From assembly GCA_947377865.1 (NCBI GenBank), contig CANCHK010000006.1, positions 1 to 64,000 of the forward strand: a DNA stretch of 64,000 bases. The letters run 5' to 3'. The DNA is from Opitutia bacterium. Lineage in GTDB: Bacteria > Verrucomicrobiota > Verrucomicrobiia > Opitutales > UBA953. The translations under genes were made by a program, and so were the position numbers. The notes under the pieces were generated by a model. It saw only the letters and a list, made by a program, of their open reading frames with translations. It did no database searches and had not been told where the DNA came from. Each line of letters begins with the position of its first letter. Position 1 is the stretch's first letter. Positions 42,923 to 53,419 of the stretch are shown in pieces.

Positions 42923-44323
42923 TCAGAGCGAGTGGATGCTCGACTTGCTGACGGCCATCGCGGCTTCCTTGAAGGACTCGCTGACGGTCGGGTGGGCGAA
43001 GCAGGTGCGGGCGACGTCTTCGGCGCTGCCACCGTATTCCATGTGGGCGCAGGCGGCGGCGATCATCTCGGAAGCACCCTTAGCGACCATCTGGACGCCG
43101 AGGAGCTTGTCGGTCTTGGCGCAGGCGATGACCTTGACGAAACCAGAGGTGCAGTCGGAAGCAATCGCACGTCCGTTGCCGGCGAGCTGGAACTTGCCGA
43201 TGGCGACTTCGATATTCTTGGCCTTCGCTTCGGCTTCGGAGAGACCGACGCAGGCGACTTCAGGGTCGGTGTAGATGACGCCGGGGATGATGGCGTAGTT
43301 CACGTGGCCATGCTTGCCGGCGAGGTTCTCGGCGACCGCGACGCCTTCTTCTTCGGCCTTGTGGGCGAGCATCGGGCCGACAACGACGTCACCGATGGCG
43401 TAGACTCCGGGAAGGTTGGTCTGGAAGTGGGCGTCGATGACGATACGACCGCGCTCGTCGAGCTTGAGGCCGGCTTCTTGGGCGCCAAGGCCGGTCGTGT
43501 TGGCCTTTCGGCCTACGGCGACGAGAATCTTGTCGGCGGGGAATTCGAGGGCTTTGCCGTCGCGTTCGGCGGTGAGCGAGGAGCCTGCGGCGCTCTTCTT
43601 CACGCCGGTGACCTTGGCGCCCATCTCGAACTTGATACCCTGCTTCTCGAAAGCGCTTTGCGCGGCTTTGGCGACGTCCGCATCGTAAGCCGGGCCGCCG
43701 ATGGAGGGCAGCATCTCGACAACGGTGACCTGGGAGCCGAGACGGGCCCAGACGGAACCGAGCTCTAGGCCGATGGCGCCGGCACCGACAACGACCATCT
43801 TTTCAGGGACGGACTTCAGTGAGATGCCGTGGTCGGAAGAGATGACGGTTTCGCCGTCGAACTTCATGAATGGCAGTTCGATTGGTACGGAGCCCGTAGC
43901 GATGAGAATGTTCTTCGTCTCGAGCGTGCGGTCGCCAGCGGTGGACCGGACGAGCACTTGGCCGGACTTCACGAGGCGCCCGAGGCCGCGGACGATTTCG
44001 ACGTTACGCTTCTTGAGCAGGGCGCCGACGCCCATGTTGAGCTGGGCGACGACCTTGTCCTTGTTTGCGAGCATCGCAGAGACGTCGAAGGTGATCTTCT
44101 CGGCGCCGACGAGGCCGTGCTTCTTGCCGTGCAGGGCGTGCTGGTAGACTTCGGTGGAATGCAGGAGGGCCTTGGAAGGGATGCAGCCGACGTTGAGGCA
44201 GGTGCCACCAAGGGAATTGTCCTTTTCCACGAGGGCTACCTTGAGGCCGAGCTGGCCGGCCTTGATGGCGGCGACATAGCCACCGGGGCCGGAGCCGATT
44301 ACGACGAGATCGAATTGAGACAT
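42923..44323 (-). CDS. lpdA: Dihydrolipoyl dehydrogenase (E3)
   Basis: The protein has 466 residues. FAD binding is shown by VVIGSGPGGYVAAIKAGQLG, the redox disulfide by GGTCLNVGCIPSKALL, NAD binding by VVVGAGAIGLELGSVWARLG, and the C-terminal dimer motif by HPTVSE. It reoxidises the lipoyl group of 2-oxoacid dehydrogenases. It follows the E2 gene by 23 bp, completing the 2-oxoglutarate dehydrogenase set. Confidence 0.97.
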   Translation of the reverse strand: MSQFDLVVIGSGPGGYVAAIKAGQLGLKVALVEKDNSLGGTCLNVGCIPSKALLHSTEVYQHALHGKKHGLVGAEKITFDVSAMLANKDKVVAQLNMGVGALLKKRNVEIVRGLGRLVKSGQVLVRSTAGDRTLETKNILIATGSVPIELPFMKFDGETVISSDHGISLKSVPEKMVVVGAGAIGLELGSVWARLGSQVTVVEMLPSIGGPAYDADVAKAAQSAFEKQGIKFEMGAKVTGVKKSAAGSSLTAERDGKALEFPADKILVAVGRKANTTGLGAQEAGLKLDERGRIVIDAHFQTNLPGVYAIGDVVVGPMLAHKAEEEGVAVAENLAGKHGHVNYAIIPGVIYTDPEVACVGLSEAEAKAKNIEVAIGKFQLAGNGRAIASDCTSGFVKVIACAKTDKLLGVQMVAKGASEMIAAACAHMEYGGSAEDVARTCFAHPTVSESFKEAAMAVSKSSIHSL

Positions 44324-44346
44324 TGAGGTAGGATGATGAAAGGGAA

Positions 44347-45627
44347 TCAGACGCCGAACAGCAGGCGCTGCGGGTCCTCGATGAACTGACGCACCTTGAC
44401 GAGGAAGGTCACGGCTTCCTTGCCGTCGATGATGCGGTGGTCGTACGAGAGGGCGAGGTACATGATCGGACGGATTACGACTTGGCCGTTCTCGGCGACG
44501 GGACGTTCGACGATGTTGTGGAGGCCCATGATGGCAGCTTGCGGGTGATTGAGAATCGGCGTCGAGAGCATCGAGCCGTAGATGCCACCGTTCGAAATCG
44601 TGAAGACGCCGCCCTGGAGTTCAGGTAGCTGAATCTTGCCGTCACGGGCGCGCTTACCGAAATCTCCGATAGCTTTCTCGATGCCGGCGAAATTCAGCTG
44701 GTCGCAATCACGGACGACCGGAACCATCAGGCCCTTGTCGGTGCCGACGGCCACGCCGATATCGAAGAAGTTGTTCTCGACGATGTCTTCGCCGTCGAGC
44801 TGAGCGTTGATCGCCGGAACTTCCTTCATCGCCTGGACAGCGGCTTTTACGAAGAAGGACATGAAGCCGAGTTTGACCCCGTATTTCTTAAGGAATTCTT
44901 CGCCGTGGCGTTTGCGCAGTTCCATCACCGGGGCCATGTTAACCTCGTTGAAGGTAGTGAGCATCGCGGTCTCTGTCTTAGCCTGAACGAGGCGCTCGGC
45001 GATTTTGCGACGTAGCGGGGACATACGCTTGCGCGTGGTGCGACCATCGCGCGAAGGGATAGAGACGGGGGCGGCCGGAGCGGAAGGAGCGGCGGCGGCG
45101 GGAGTAGCCGTAGTGGCGCTAACCGTACCGACGGCGCGAATCGGGGCCTGACCTGCAAGGGCGGCGAGCATGTCGCCTTTGGTCACGCGACCCGCCTTCC
45201 CCGAGCCCTCTACGCCTGCGGGGTCGAGACCGGTTTCAGCGGAGAGACGACGGACGGCGGGAGAAACTTCGGCGGCGGCGCCGGACTTGGCGGCAACTGG
45301 CGCAGCTTTCGGTGCAGGAGCTGGAGCGGCGGCAGCGGTCTTGGCGGCGGCGGGTGCAGCGGAGGTCGGAGCGGAGGGAGCGTTGCCGGCGGCGCCTGCT
45401 TCGATCGACGCCACGACCTGATTGACGAGCACTTCGGTGCCGGCTTCGACGGCGATGGTGATCTTTCCGTCGACTTCAGCGGTGCCTTCCGAAGTCACCT
45501 TGTCGGTTTCGTAGGAAAAGAGGGCTTGGCCCTTGCGAACAGCGTCACCGCTTTTAACCAGCCAAGCGGCCAGCAGGCCCCCGGTGATGGATTCGCCCAT
45601 GGGAGGGATTTTGACTTCGACGGCCAT
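44347..45627 (-). CDS. sucB: 2-oxoglutarate dehydrogenase E2, dihydrolipoamide succinyltransferase
   Basis: The protein has 426 residues. The lipoyl domain carries the modified Lys in [11 protein letters not shown]. An Ala/Pro-rich hinge (~80-115) precedes the E3/E1-binding domain [16 protein letters not shown] second linker leads to the catalytic domain ending in [16 protein letters not shown] (His-x-x-x-Asp-Gly). The ATG at 45627 matches the family start [13 protein letters not shown]. Located between sucA and lpdA. Confidence 0.95.
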   Translation of the reverse strand: MAVEVKIPPMGESITGGLLAAWLVKSGDAVRKGQALFSYETDKVTSEGTAEVDGKITIAVEAGTEVLVNQVVASIEAGAAGNAPSAPTSAAPAAAKTAAAAPAPAPKAAPVAAKSGAAAEVSPAVRRLSAETGLDPAGVEGSGKAGRVTKGDMLAALAGQAPIRAVGTVSATTATPAAAAPSAPAAPVSIPSRDGRTTRKRMSPLRRKIAERLVQAKTETAMLTTFNEVNMAPVMELRKRHGEEFLKKYGVKLGFMSFFVKAAVQAMKEVPAINAQLDGEDIVENNFFDIGVAVGTDKGLMVPVVRDCDQLNFAGIEKAIGDFGKRARDGKIQLPELQGGVFTISNGGIYGSMLSTPILNHPQAAIMGLHNIVERPVAENGQVVIRPIMYLALSYDHRIIDGKEAVTFLVKVRQFIEDPQRLLFGV

Positions 45628-45652
45628 GAAATTAGGTAAGTTCAACCTTGGA

Positions 45653-45719
45653 ACCCATTCCTCCTCGTTTCAACGGGGAAATGACCCTTTAAACGACCTT
45701 CGATAGCCGTTTAATGGGT
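45653..45719. other. Intergenic inverted repeats between sucA and sucB
   Basis: ACCCATT (45653-45659) and AATGGGT (45713-45719) are complementary across 53 bp. A smaller pair AAACG/CGTTT lies inside, so a cruciform or an mRNA structure is possible. The 137-bp gap is the only sizeable one in this gene set and may hold a second promoter. Confidence 0.3.
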
Positions 45720-45764
45720 AGTAGGAGAGATTCCCGGGCGAAGAAAGACTGCTTCTGAACCCTA

Positions 45765-48488
45765 TTAGGCGGTAAAGGCCTGCTTCACCATGTCGGCCTG
45801 CTCGATCTTGTGGACGGCCAAGGAGCCGACCGCAGGGGAGGCGGCGGCATCGCGGCCGGCATAAGCAGGTCGGAGGCCGAGGGTGGATTCGATCAGGTCG
45901 GCGACGAAGGACCAGCCGCCCATGTTCTTGGGCTCATCCTGGACCCAGACGACCTTCTGGGGCGAACCCAGCGAGGCATGTACCTTGGCGAGCGCTTCGC
46001 CGTCGAAAGGATAGAACTGCTCGATACGTACGATCGACGTGGCGGTGTCCTTGCGGGCGGCACGTTCGGCGTCGAGTTCGTAGAATACTTTTCCAGAGCA
46101 AAGAATGAGTCGTTCGGTCTTCGCGGCCGGGGTGGCGTCAGCGAGGACGGCTTGGAAGCGACCCTTCGTCAGGTCTTTAAGCGTACTGACGCACGCCTTG
46201 TGGCGAAGCAGGCTCTTCGGCGTCATGACCACGAGCGGCTTGCGGTGTTCGGACTTCACTTGACGACGTAGGACGTGGAAGAGCTGAGCCGGGGTCGAAG
46301 GCTGGACGACTTGGAGATTGTTCTCGGCGCAGAGCTGCAGGAATCGTTCGAGGCGGGCGGAGGAGTGCTCAGGCCCCTGGCCTTCGTAGCCGTGGGGCAG
46401 GAGCATGACGAGACCGCTGGTCTGGCCCCACTTCGATTCCGCCGAGGCGATGAACTGGTCGATCATGATCTGCGCGCCGTTGGCGAAGTCTCCGAACTGG
46501 GCTTCCCAGATCACGAGAGAATCCGGGGCTTCGAGCGAGTAGCCGTAGTCGAAGCCGAGGACGGCGTATTCTGAGAGCGACGAATTAACGAGTTCGACTT
46601 CGGCGCCGGCGATGGAGCCGAGCGGGCAGTATTCAGCGTCGTTCGAGGGGTCGTGCAGGACGGCGTGACGGTGCGAGAAGGTGCCGCGTTCGCAATCTTG
46701 TCCGGACAAGCGGACCGGGTAGCCTTCGGCTAGTAGGGAAGCGAAGGCAAGGCCTTCACCGAGGCTCCAATCGAAGTTGATGCCCGACTTATAAGCCTCC
46801 GCCTTCGTGTCGAGTAGGCGTTTGATTTTAGGGTTCGGGGAGAAGTCAGGGGGCATCTGCCAGAGGACCGGCGCGACCTTGTCGAGGAGCTCCTGTGGGG
46901 CCGCGGTGTCGACCGCATGATCATAAGGCGACTTGAACGGTCGAACGCCGACAGGATTCTTTTTACGTTCTTCAATCTCGATGGCCAGGGCGGCTTGGGC
47001 GCGTTCCTGGGCAGCGTTCAGCAGGATATCGAATTCGGTGCGCAGTGCGATGAGTTCGCCGTCCGGAGCAGAACCGGATTCAGTTAGGCGAGAAGCGTAG
47101 AGGTCGGCGACGGAGGAGTGGGCCGAGATTTCGCGGTAGAGCACCGGTTGCGTGAACGCGGGTTCGTCGGTCTCATTGTGGCCGTAGCGGCGGTAGCAGA
47201 CGATATCGACGACAGAGTCGGCACCGAACTTCTGTCGATATTCAAGGGCGATCTCGGTCGCGAGGACGACGGCGTCCGGGTCGTCGCCATTGGCATGGAA
47301 AATCGGGGATTCGGTGAACTTGGCGATCTCCGTGCAATGACGTCCGGTGCGGGATTCGTCAGGGTTGGTCGTGAAGCCGACCTGGTTGTTGCTGACGATG
47401 TGCAGCGTGCCGCCGACCTGGTAGCCTTTGAGTCCGGCCAAGTTGAGGGTCTCCATCACGATGCCTTGGCCCGCGAAGGCCGAGTCTCCGTGCAGCAGGA
47501 TGGGCAGCGCCTTCGAGCGATCGGCTCCGCCTTGGAGGTCGACGAGCGCGCGGGTGCGTCCGAGGACGACCGGGTTGACGGCCTCGAGGTGGCTGGGGTT
47601 GTAGGCCAGCGTGATGCTGACTTCCTTGCCTTCGACGACGCGGGCGCCGGCGTAGCCGAGGTGGTACTTCACGTCGCCGTCGCCATGGGTGGTGTCGGGG
47701 ATATGGTTTTCCGAGAAGCCAGCGAAGAGAACTTCCGCTTTCTTCCCGCAGACATTCACGAGGACGTTGAGGCGGCCGCGGTGAGCCATGCCGATGACGA
47801 GGTCCGTCACGCCGAGGCCCGGCGCGCGATGGATGACCTGGTCGAGCGCGGACAGCATGACTTCGCCGCCTTCGACGGAGAAACGCTTGGCGCCGACGAA
47901 AGTCTTGTGGAGGAATCGTTCGAACTGCTCGGCCTGAACAATCGAGCGGAGGAAGCGGCGGCGCGCGGCGGCGTCATAGGCCGGCCGGAGTCCGGTCGAC
48001 TCGACGCGTTCTTGGAGCCAGCGTCGGCGTTCGCCGTCTTGTATGTGGCTGAATTCCACGCCGATCGGCGAACAGTAGATGGACTTCAGCTTCGCGATAA
48101 TCTCGGCCAGAGGGAGCATCTTGCCACCCAGGAAATCCCCGGTGTGGAAGACGCGGTCAGCGGGTATGCCGTCGAGGCCGAGGGCTTTGTCGGTGAGTTC
48201 GAAGTGAGCAGTCGGTTCGGCAAGGGGGTTGATGCGCGCCTGCAGGTGTCCGATGCTCCGGTAGGCGTTGATGGCAGCGAGGACCTTCCATTGGGCTACA
48301 GCGTCGACGCCTCCGGCGGCGGGAGCGGCGCCTTTGGCGGGCTTGGGGGGCAGGCTCATGCCGAGCTCGAAGCCCTCGAAGAAGGCACGCCATTCAGCGT
48401 CCACTGAGGTAGGGTCCTTTGACCACTGTTCGTGATAAGAGGATACAAGGTCCGCATTCCAGCGGGTTCCGACGCTAAGATGTTTCAT
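45765..48488 (-). CDS. sucA: 2-oxoglutarate dehydrogenase E1 component
   Basis: The protein has 907 residues. The N-terminus (LVSSYHEQWSKDPTSVDAEW) matches the E2-interacting helix of SucA. IGMAHRGRLNVL, GDSAFAGQGIVMETLNLAGL and the thiamine-diphosphate region near RYGHNETDEP are typical. The ATG at 48488 is chosen because the family begins there; the frame stays open for ~980 bases further, but that overlaps the divergent helicase gene. It catalyses the decarboxylation step of the TCA cycle enzyme. Confidence 0.96.
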   Translation of the reverse strand: MKHLSVGTRWNADLVSSYHEQWSKDPTSVDAEWRAFFEGFELGMSLPPKPAKGAAPAAGGVDAVAQWKVLAAINAYRSIGHLQARINPLAEPTAHFELTDKALGLDGIPADRVFHTGDFLGGKMLPLAEIIAKLKSIYCSPIGVEFSHIQDGERRRWLQERVESTGLRPAYDAAARRRFLRSIVQAEQFERFLHKTFVGAKRFSVEGGEVMLSALDQVIHRAPGLGVTDLVIGMAHRGRLNVLVNVCGKKAEVLFAGFSENHIPDTTHGDGDVKYHLGYAGARVVEGKEVSITLAYNPSHLEAVNPVVLGRTRALVDLQGGADRSKALPILLHGDSAFAGQGIVMETLNLAGLKGYQVGGTLHIVSNNQVGFTTNPDESRTGRHCTEIAKFTESPIFHANGDDPDAVVLATEIALEYRQKFGADSVVDIVCYRRYGHNETDEPAFTQPVLYREISAHSSVADLYASRLTESGSAPDGELIALRTEFDILLNAAQERAQAALAIEIEERKKNPVGVRPFKSPYDHAVDTAAPQELLDKVAPVLWQMPPDFSPNPKIKRLLDTKAEAYKSGINFDWSLGEGLAFASLLAEGYPVRLSGQDCERGTFSHRHAVLHDPSNDAEYCPLGSIAGAEVELVNSSLSEYAVLGFDYGYSLEAPDSLVIWEAQFGDFANGAQIMIDQFIASAESKWGQTSGLVMLLPHGYEGQGPEHSSARLERFLQLCAENNLQVVQPSTPAQLFHVLRRQVKSEHRKPLVVMTPKSLLRHKACVSTLKDLTKGRFQAVLADATPAAKTERLILCSGKVFYELDAERAARKDTATSIVRIEQFYPFDGEALAKVHASLGSPQKVVWVQDEPKNMGGWSFVADLIESTLGLRPAYAGRDAAASPAVGSLAVHKIEQADMVKQAFTA

Positions 48489-48641
48489 TTCTTTGCCTGT
48501 AAAAGGGAAGTAAATCCTAGACGATTGGAGCTGTGCATAACAAGCCAAGACCCAGTCAAAACAAGGCCGTCCCCTGCTTAAAATTGGCAGAGTTTGGGGG
48601 TTGTAACAGCAAAACGGGGCAGGTTTAATTCGGATCCGTCG

Positions 48642-51161
48642 ATGTCGTCCCCACGTCCGGCCAATCGCTCCTACTCCACGGAAGCCCTGGAGAGGTGGTT
48701 TGTGTCCATACCCGAAGAATGGGAGTCTGCCTTCAAGGAGGCCGATCTTGTCGAAGGCCGCAGGCTTTATACCGAAGGTTTGGTAAGGCAGATTGAACTC
48801 AAACCTGAGAACGCCGAAGCGGTCACCCGCACCGAGACTCAGACCGTCCGGGCGGTGATCGAGATCAACGGCACGAAGCTCGAATGGCGCACCTCCTTGC
48901 CTGAGGAAGAAAACGGCGCCCCTTTCGCCGTGGCTTCCATCTATGAGATCGAAGAGCTGATCGCCGATGAGATTCCGGCCATTGACGAGTCGGCGGCCGC
49001 GGCCGCGCCTGAGGCGCCTAAGGAGCCTGAGCGCAAGGATGCTAACGCCCGTACCTCGCTGAAGTTGCAGGTCACCTTCGAGCTGTCTTCCGACGGGCTG
49101 AAGATTTCCGCCGCCTGGGCAGGGCGGGGTGGGCATGCGTGGAACTGCTTCGGCCCCGGTGCCATTCCTGGCGACGAGCTTTCCGACGAACAAAGGCAGA
49201 CTCTTTTCCGTTTCAACACCGTGGCGCACCGCGCCGGCTTCGTCTACAGCAAGGCCACCGGCGCTTGGGCGATCGATAACATCGGCCGGATTGAGCGGTT
49301 CGTTCGCGAAGAGCTCAACGACTGGCGCAAGCGTTTCAAACTCATCGGCGAGGATTCCCTCAATATCTTCCGTAACGAGCAGTTGCAGGTGGCCGTCGAT
49401 GCGGAAGCTGAGTCCGCCGCCGACGGCAAGTCCTTCAAACTCAACTGGCGCCTCAAGGCCGGCGGCCATCGCCTCCTGGCGGACGAGCAGAAGCTGTTGC
49501 TCAAGGCCGGTGGTCGTCCGGTCATCCTGCCTGGGAAGGGCGTCGTTGCCTACAACGCCGCGGTCGCAGATTTCTCAGAAGATTGGCGAGCCAAGGACGG
49601 CGAAGTGCCTCGCTACCTGTTGCTGTCCCTCTTCGATCATGCCGCGGTCGGTGCGCTGAAACTCAACGACGACCTTAAGGCCTGGAAGGATAAACTCCTT
49701 CAGGAGCCGATGCCGCCGGACAATCTCCCGGCCCACCTTCGTCCTTATCAGGCCAAGGGCGTCGCTTGGCTCGGACGGCTTTGCGAACTGGGCTCGCATC
49801 CGCTGCTGGCCGACGAGATGGGCCTCGGCAAGACCGTCCAGGTCCTCGCGTTGCTGGCTTCGCGACCCATCGGCGAACGCTCACTCATCGTCTGTCCTGC
49901 CAGCGTCATCCCGGTGTGGCTCGGCGAAATCAAACGCTTCCATCCCGAGATGAGCGCCGGGGCGGCCGTACTCACGGCCGACGACGATTTCGTCAAGAAT
50001 CCTTCGGCGCGCCTCTGGATTTCCAGCTACACCCAGTTAAGGCGCCATGCTGACCTGCTCGCCAAGACCCGTTTCGGCTATGCGGTGCTCGATGAGGCGC
50101 AGGCGATCAAGAACCCTGAGTCTAAGACGACCCAGACCTGTGTCTCGCTGCAGGCTGACCACCGTATCGCCATCACCGGCACCCCGTTGGAGAACCGGCC
50201 GACTGATCTCTGGACTATATTCCGCTTCCTCATGCCCGGCCTGCTCGGCAAGCGCGCCAACTTCGAACGTATGATGCTGCGCGATCCTTCGATCGCCCTC
50301 GGTAAAGTGCGTCGCCAGGTTTCCCCGTTCATCCTCCGTCGCCTCAAGCGCCACGTCGCCGCCGACATCCCGCCGAAGATGGAGGTGGTCCTGCCTTGCC
50401 CGCTCACTCACGAGCAGCGTTCGCTGTACCAGCACCTCACCCAGGGGAGCGGCCTCTCGGGCGAACTCGCGTCGCTGCTCTCAAAGGATGCGACTTCGGT
50501 GCTTACTCTGCTCATGCGGCTTCGCCAGGTCTGCTGTGACCCAGGCCTACTTCCCGAGAACTCGCATTGTCCTTCGGCCCACTCGGGCAAGGTCACGCTA
50601 CTGGTCTCCAAACTTTCTGAGATCGCCGCCAACGGCTCCAAGGCCGTCGTATTCTCGCAGTTCGTCTCGCTCATCGAACGCGTAAAGTCGGCGCTCGCCC
50701 GCGACCTGCCGTCGCTGCCGATCTACGAGCTTACCGGCGAGACCAAGGACCGCTCTGCTCCCGTCGAACAGTTCAAGGAGACCAAGGGTCCGGCCCTATT
50801 TCTTGCGTCGCTGAAGGCCGGCGGCACTGGCATTACGCTCAATACCGCCGAATACGTCTTCCTCATGGATCCGTGGTGGAATCCCGCCGTTGAGGCCCAG
50901 GCCGTTGATCGCGTGCACCGTATCGGTCAGAAAAACCCCGTCCTGATTTACCGCATGATCGCCCCGGGCACCGTCGAAGAGCGCATTGAAGAGCTGAAGC
51001 AGGAGAAGCGCGAACTGTTCTCGACCGTCGTCGGCGATATCCCGGACATGACCGACTGGACGCGCCACTTCTCTTCGTTGGACGCCCTTATCCGTCTCAG
51101 TGATTCGCCCGCCGCGGCGGCCTCTGCGGAAGCGGCACCGGAACGCGACGCCGAAGGCTAA
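48642..51161 (+). CDS. SNF2-family DEAD/DEAH helicase
   Basis: The protein has 839 residues from the ATG at 48642; an in-frame TTG at 48594 is less likely. The N-terminal ~360 residues are unassigned and include an Ala/Glu/Pro-rich stretch near 110-135. The SNF2 core has Walker A DEMGLGKTVQ, box II VLDEAQAIKN, and the C-terminal motifs ASLKAGGTGITLN and DRVHRIGQ. It probably remodels protein-DNA complexes or works with RNA polymerase. Its stop abuts that of rimO. Confidence 0.92.
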   Translation: MSSPRPANRSYSTEALERWFVSIPEEWESAFKEADLVEGRRLYTEGLVRQIELKPENAEAVTRTETQTVRAVIEINGTKLEWRTSLPEEENGAPFAVASIYEIEELIADEIPAIDESAAAAAPEAPKEPERKDANARTSLKLQVTFELSSDGLKISAAWAGRGGHAWNCFGPGAIPGDELSDEQRQTLFRFNTVAHRAGFVYSKATGAWAIDNIGRIERFVREELNDWRKRFKLIGEDSLNIFRNEQLQVAVDAEAESAADGKSFKLNWRLKAGGHRLLADEQKLLLKAGGRPVILPGKGVVAYNAAVADFSEDWRAKDGEVPRYLLLSLFDHAAVGALKLNDDLKAWKDKLLQEPMPPDNLPAHLRPYQAKGVAWLGRLCELGSHPLLADEMGLGKTVQVLALLASRPIGERSLIVCPASVIPVWLGEIKRFHPEMSAGAAVLTADDDFVKNPSARLWISSYTQLRRHADLLAKTRFGYAVLDEAQAIKNPESKTTQTCVSLQADHRIAITGTPLENRPTDLWTIFRFLMPGLLGKRANFERMMLRDPSIALGKVRRQVSPFILRRLKRHVAADIPPKMEVVLPCPLTHEQRSLYQHLTQGSGLSGELASLLSKDATSVLTLLMRLRQVCCDPGLLPENSHCPSAHSGKVTLLVSKLSEIAANGSKAVVFSQFVSLIERVKSALARDLPSLPIYELTGETKDRSAPVEQFKETKGPALFLASLKAGGTGITLNTAEYVFLMDPWWNPAVEAQAVDRVHRIGQKNPVLIYRMIAPGTVEERIEELKQEKRELFSTVVGDIPDMTDWTRHFSSLDALIRLSDSPAAAASAEAAPERDAEG

Positions 51162-52541
51162 TCACTTAGCGATCAGGTCATATTCCTCGGCGCCAGTGAC
51201 GGTCACTTCAGCGAACTGACCAATCGGGAGCTTCTTCGGCACCTTGACGATGCCATCGATCTCCATTGCGTCACCGACGCTGCGGGCGACGCCCGGGCTT
51301 TCGACGAGGACAAGGAGCTTGCGGCCCACAAACGCTTCGCCGCGCTGCTTGGAAAGACGCTGGAGGAGGAGCATGGCGCGCGCATGGCGGTCGGCCTTCA
51401 CCTCATCGGAGAGATGGCCTTCCATCTTGGCTCCCTTGGTGCCTTCTTCCTTGGAATACTTGAACACGCCGACGCGGTCGAACTTGGTCTGCTCGAGGAA
51501 GGCCAGCAGTTCGGTGAAGTCTTCTTCGGTCTCGCCGGGGAAGCCGACGATGAACGTCGTGCGGATGACGAGCTCGGGGATACCAGCGCGCATACGGTTG
51601 ATCAGGTCGCGGATATAAGCGCCGTCGGTCTCGCGCTGCATCGCGCCGAGCATCTTATCGGAGACGTGCTGGAGCGGGATGTCGACGTAGCGGACCACGT
51701 GTTTAGAATGGCCGATAGTCTCGATGAGCTCGTCGCTCCAGTGGGCCGGGTGGGTGTATAGCAGGCGAATCCAGAAATCCCCTTCAATCTGGTCTAACTC
51801 GCGGAGGAGCGAGGCGAGAGATTCGCCCTTGGAGGAGTCGACCTTGCTGCGCGGGTTCGGGCGGGCTTCCGTCCAGCGGTCCATGCCGAAGTAGGTCGTG
51901 TCCTGGGAGATCAGGTTGATCTCCTTCACGCCTTCGGCGATGAGCTGACGGGCTTCCTTGACGACGGATTCAACCGTGCGGCTGCGGTGGCGACCACGGA
52001 TGCGAGGGATGATGCAGAAGGTGCAGGGGTGGTTGCAGCCTTCGGCAATCTTGATGTAGGCCGAGTGGCGTGGGGTCAGGCGGAAACGCGGCGTGTCGAA
52101 GTCGGGAATGAAGGTCGTCGTCTTGGCCAGGAACTCGGTCATACCGGCTTCGCCGCCCATGACCTTGTGGATGACTGGGACGATGTTAGTGACCTGATCG
52201 AGGCCGATGAAGGCATCGACCTTCGGCAGCTCGACGCGACCCTTGGCGCCTTCAACGACGGGCAGTGAGCCTTGGTAGCGCTGGGACATGCAGCCGGCGA
52301 CGATGAGCTTCTGGCCTTTCTTGCGGGCGGTGGCTTTACCATCGCTCATCTCGTAGATGGCTTCGAGGGCTTCGTGTTTCGAGGCGTCGATGAACGAGCA
52401 GGTGTTGACGATGACCACATCAGCCTCTGAGGCGTCGGGGGTCATGGTCATGCCGGCCTTGGCGAGGTGGCCAATCATGATCTCGGAATCGATCAGGTTC
52501 TTGGCGCAGCCAAGGGAGACGAGGCCTACTTTTACGGACAT
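51162..52541 (-). CDS. rimO: Ribosomal protein S12 methylthiotransferase RimO
   Basis: The protein has 459 residues. The N-terminal UPF0004 domain has the cysteines of VSLGCAKNLIDSE, VNTCSFID and AGCMSQR. The radical-SAM cluster is EGCNHPCTFCIIPRIRG (CxxxCxxC), and a C-terminal TRAM domain follows. It methylthiolates Asp88 of ribosomal protein S12; the GCAKN and IPRIRGRHRSR wording favours RimO over MiaB. Convergent with the helicase gene. Confidence 0.95.
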   Translation of the reverse strand: MSVKVGLVSLGCAKNLIDSEIMIGHLAKAGMTMTPDASEADVVIVNTCSFIDASKHEALEAIYEMSDGKATARKKGQKLIVAGCMSQRYQGSLPVVEGAKGRVELPKVDAFIGLDQVTNIVPVIHKVMGGEAGMTEFLAKTTTFIPDFDTPRFRLTPRHSAYIKIAEGCNHPCTFCIIPRIRGRHRSRTVESVVKEARQLIAEGVKEINLISQDTTYFGMDRWTEARPNPRSKVDSSKGESLASLLRELDQIEGDFWIRLLYTHPAHWSDELIETIGHSKHVVRYVDIPLQHVSDKMLGAMQRETDGAYIRDLINRMRAGIPELVIRTTFIVGFPGETEEDFTELLAFLEQTKFDRVGVFKYSKEEGTKGAKMEGHLSDEVKADRHARAMLLLQRLSKQRGEAFVGRKLLVLVESPGVARSVGDAMEIDGIVKVPKKLPIGQFAEVTVTGAEEYDLIAK

Positions 52542-52585
52542 GGCGGGATAAGGAGCAGAGACTGGGCGGAAAGCAACCCCAGGCG

Positions 52586-53419
52586 TCAGAGAGTCAGCCA
52601 GGCTTCGGCCGGAATCGCCTCGGGGCGGGCCAAACTGGTCAAACCGTAGCGGGGCAGGTCCGCCAGCCAGGCGGCCACATCCGCGGCGCCTGGGAAAAGT
52701 TTCTTGGCGGCGGAACCGACCTGTTTGCGCCGCTGGGTGAAGAGCATTCGGGCGACTTCGCGGGCACGCGGACTTAGGCGCTTGGCGTCAGGGCGACGAC
52801 GAAGGACAAGCAGGCATGAATCGACCTTCGGCGGCGGATTAAACGACTGGGCGGGTACCGGGTGTACCTTGATCTTCTCGAACGCCAGGTGGACCTGAGC
52901 GGTCACCGCTGACCAGTGACCGGTGCCGACTTCGGCCGTGAGGCGTTCGGCGGCTTCGCGCTGGAGCATGAGTACCATCATCGAAGGATGCGGGCCGACG
53001 CAGATGCCATCCATCCACGGCGTCGAGATCGCGTACGGAAGGTTGGCGACGACCTTGAACGAGCCATCGGCCGGATCGACGAGGCCGGCGCGTGGAAAAT
53101 CCACGGCGTCACCCTCCTTGAGGTGGAAGGTCTTCGGGAAACGAGGGAGCAGTGACTCCGTCAGGTGGAAGTGCATCGTGCGGTCAGCTTCGACCGCGTA
53201 GAGGTCGACGCCTGCGCAGAGCAGGGTGCGGGTAAGCGTACCTAGACCGGGTCCCACTTCGACGACCGTGTCGCCGGCCTTGACCTCGCCGAGTTCGAGG
53301 GACTTGCGGACGATGTTTCCGTCGATGAGGAAGTTCTGGCCGAGCCACTTCTTGGGCATGTGGGAGAGACGGGCCAGTAGGTCCCGTGTCTCGTTCGGTG
53401 AAAGAGGCCCGTCGTTCAT
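52586..53419 (-). CDS. rsmA: 16S rRNA adenine dimethyltransferase RsmA (KsgA)
   Basis: The protein has 277 residues. KWLGQNFLIDGNIV, the SAM-binding VVEVGPGLGTLTRTL and the catalytic NLPYAIST identify RsmA, which dimethylates two adjacent adenosines in helix 45 of 16S rRNA. Its start overlaps the trpC stop region by 4 bp (on the minus strand trpC lies upstream), so it is translationally coupled. Confidence 0.95.
   Translation of the reverse strand: MNDGPLSPNETRDLLARLSHMPKKWLGQNFLIDGNIVRKSLELGEVKAGDTVVEVGPGLGTLTRTLLCAGVDLYAVEADRTMHFHLTESLLPRFPKTFHLKEGDAVDFPRAGLVDPADGSFKVVANLPYAISTPWMDGICVGPHPSMMVLMLQREAAERLTAEVGTGHWSAVTAQVHLAFEKIKVHPVPAQSFNPPPKVDSCLLVLRRRPDAKRLSPRAREVARMLFTQRRKQVGSAAKKLFPGAADVAAWLADLPRYGLTSLARPEAIPAEAWLTL

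Noticed and set aside
47118-48407. Plus-strand open frame of 429 codons opposite sucA
   Set aside because: Antisense shadow of a well-conserved gene.
48489-49469. N-terminal extension of sucA
   Set aside because: The frame is open but unrelated to the family and overlaps the divergent helicase gene; the ATG at 48488 fits SucA.
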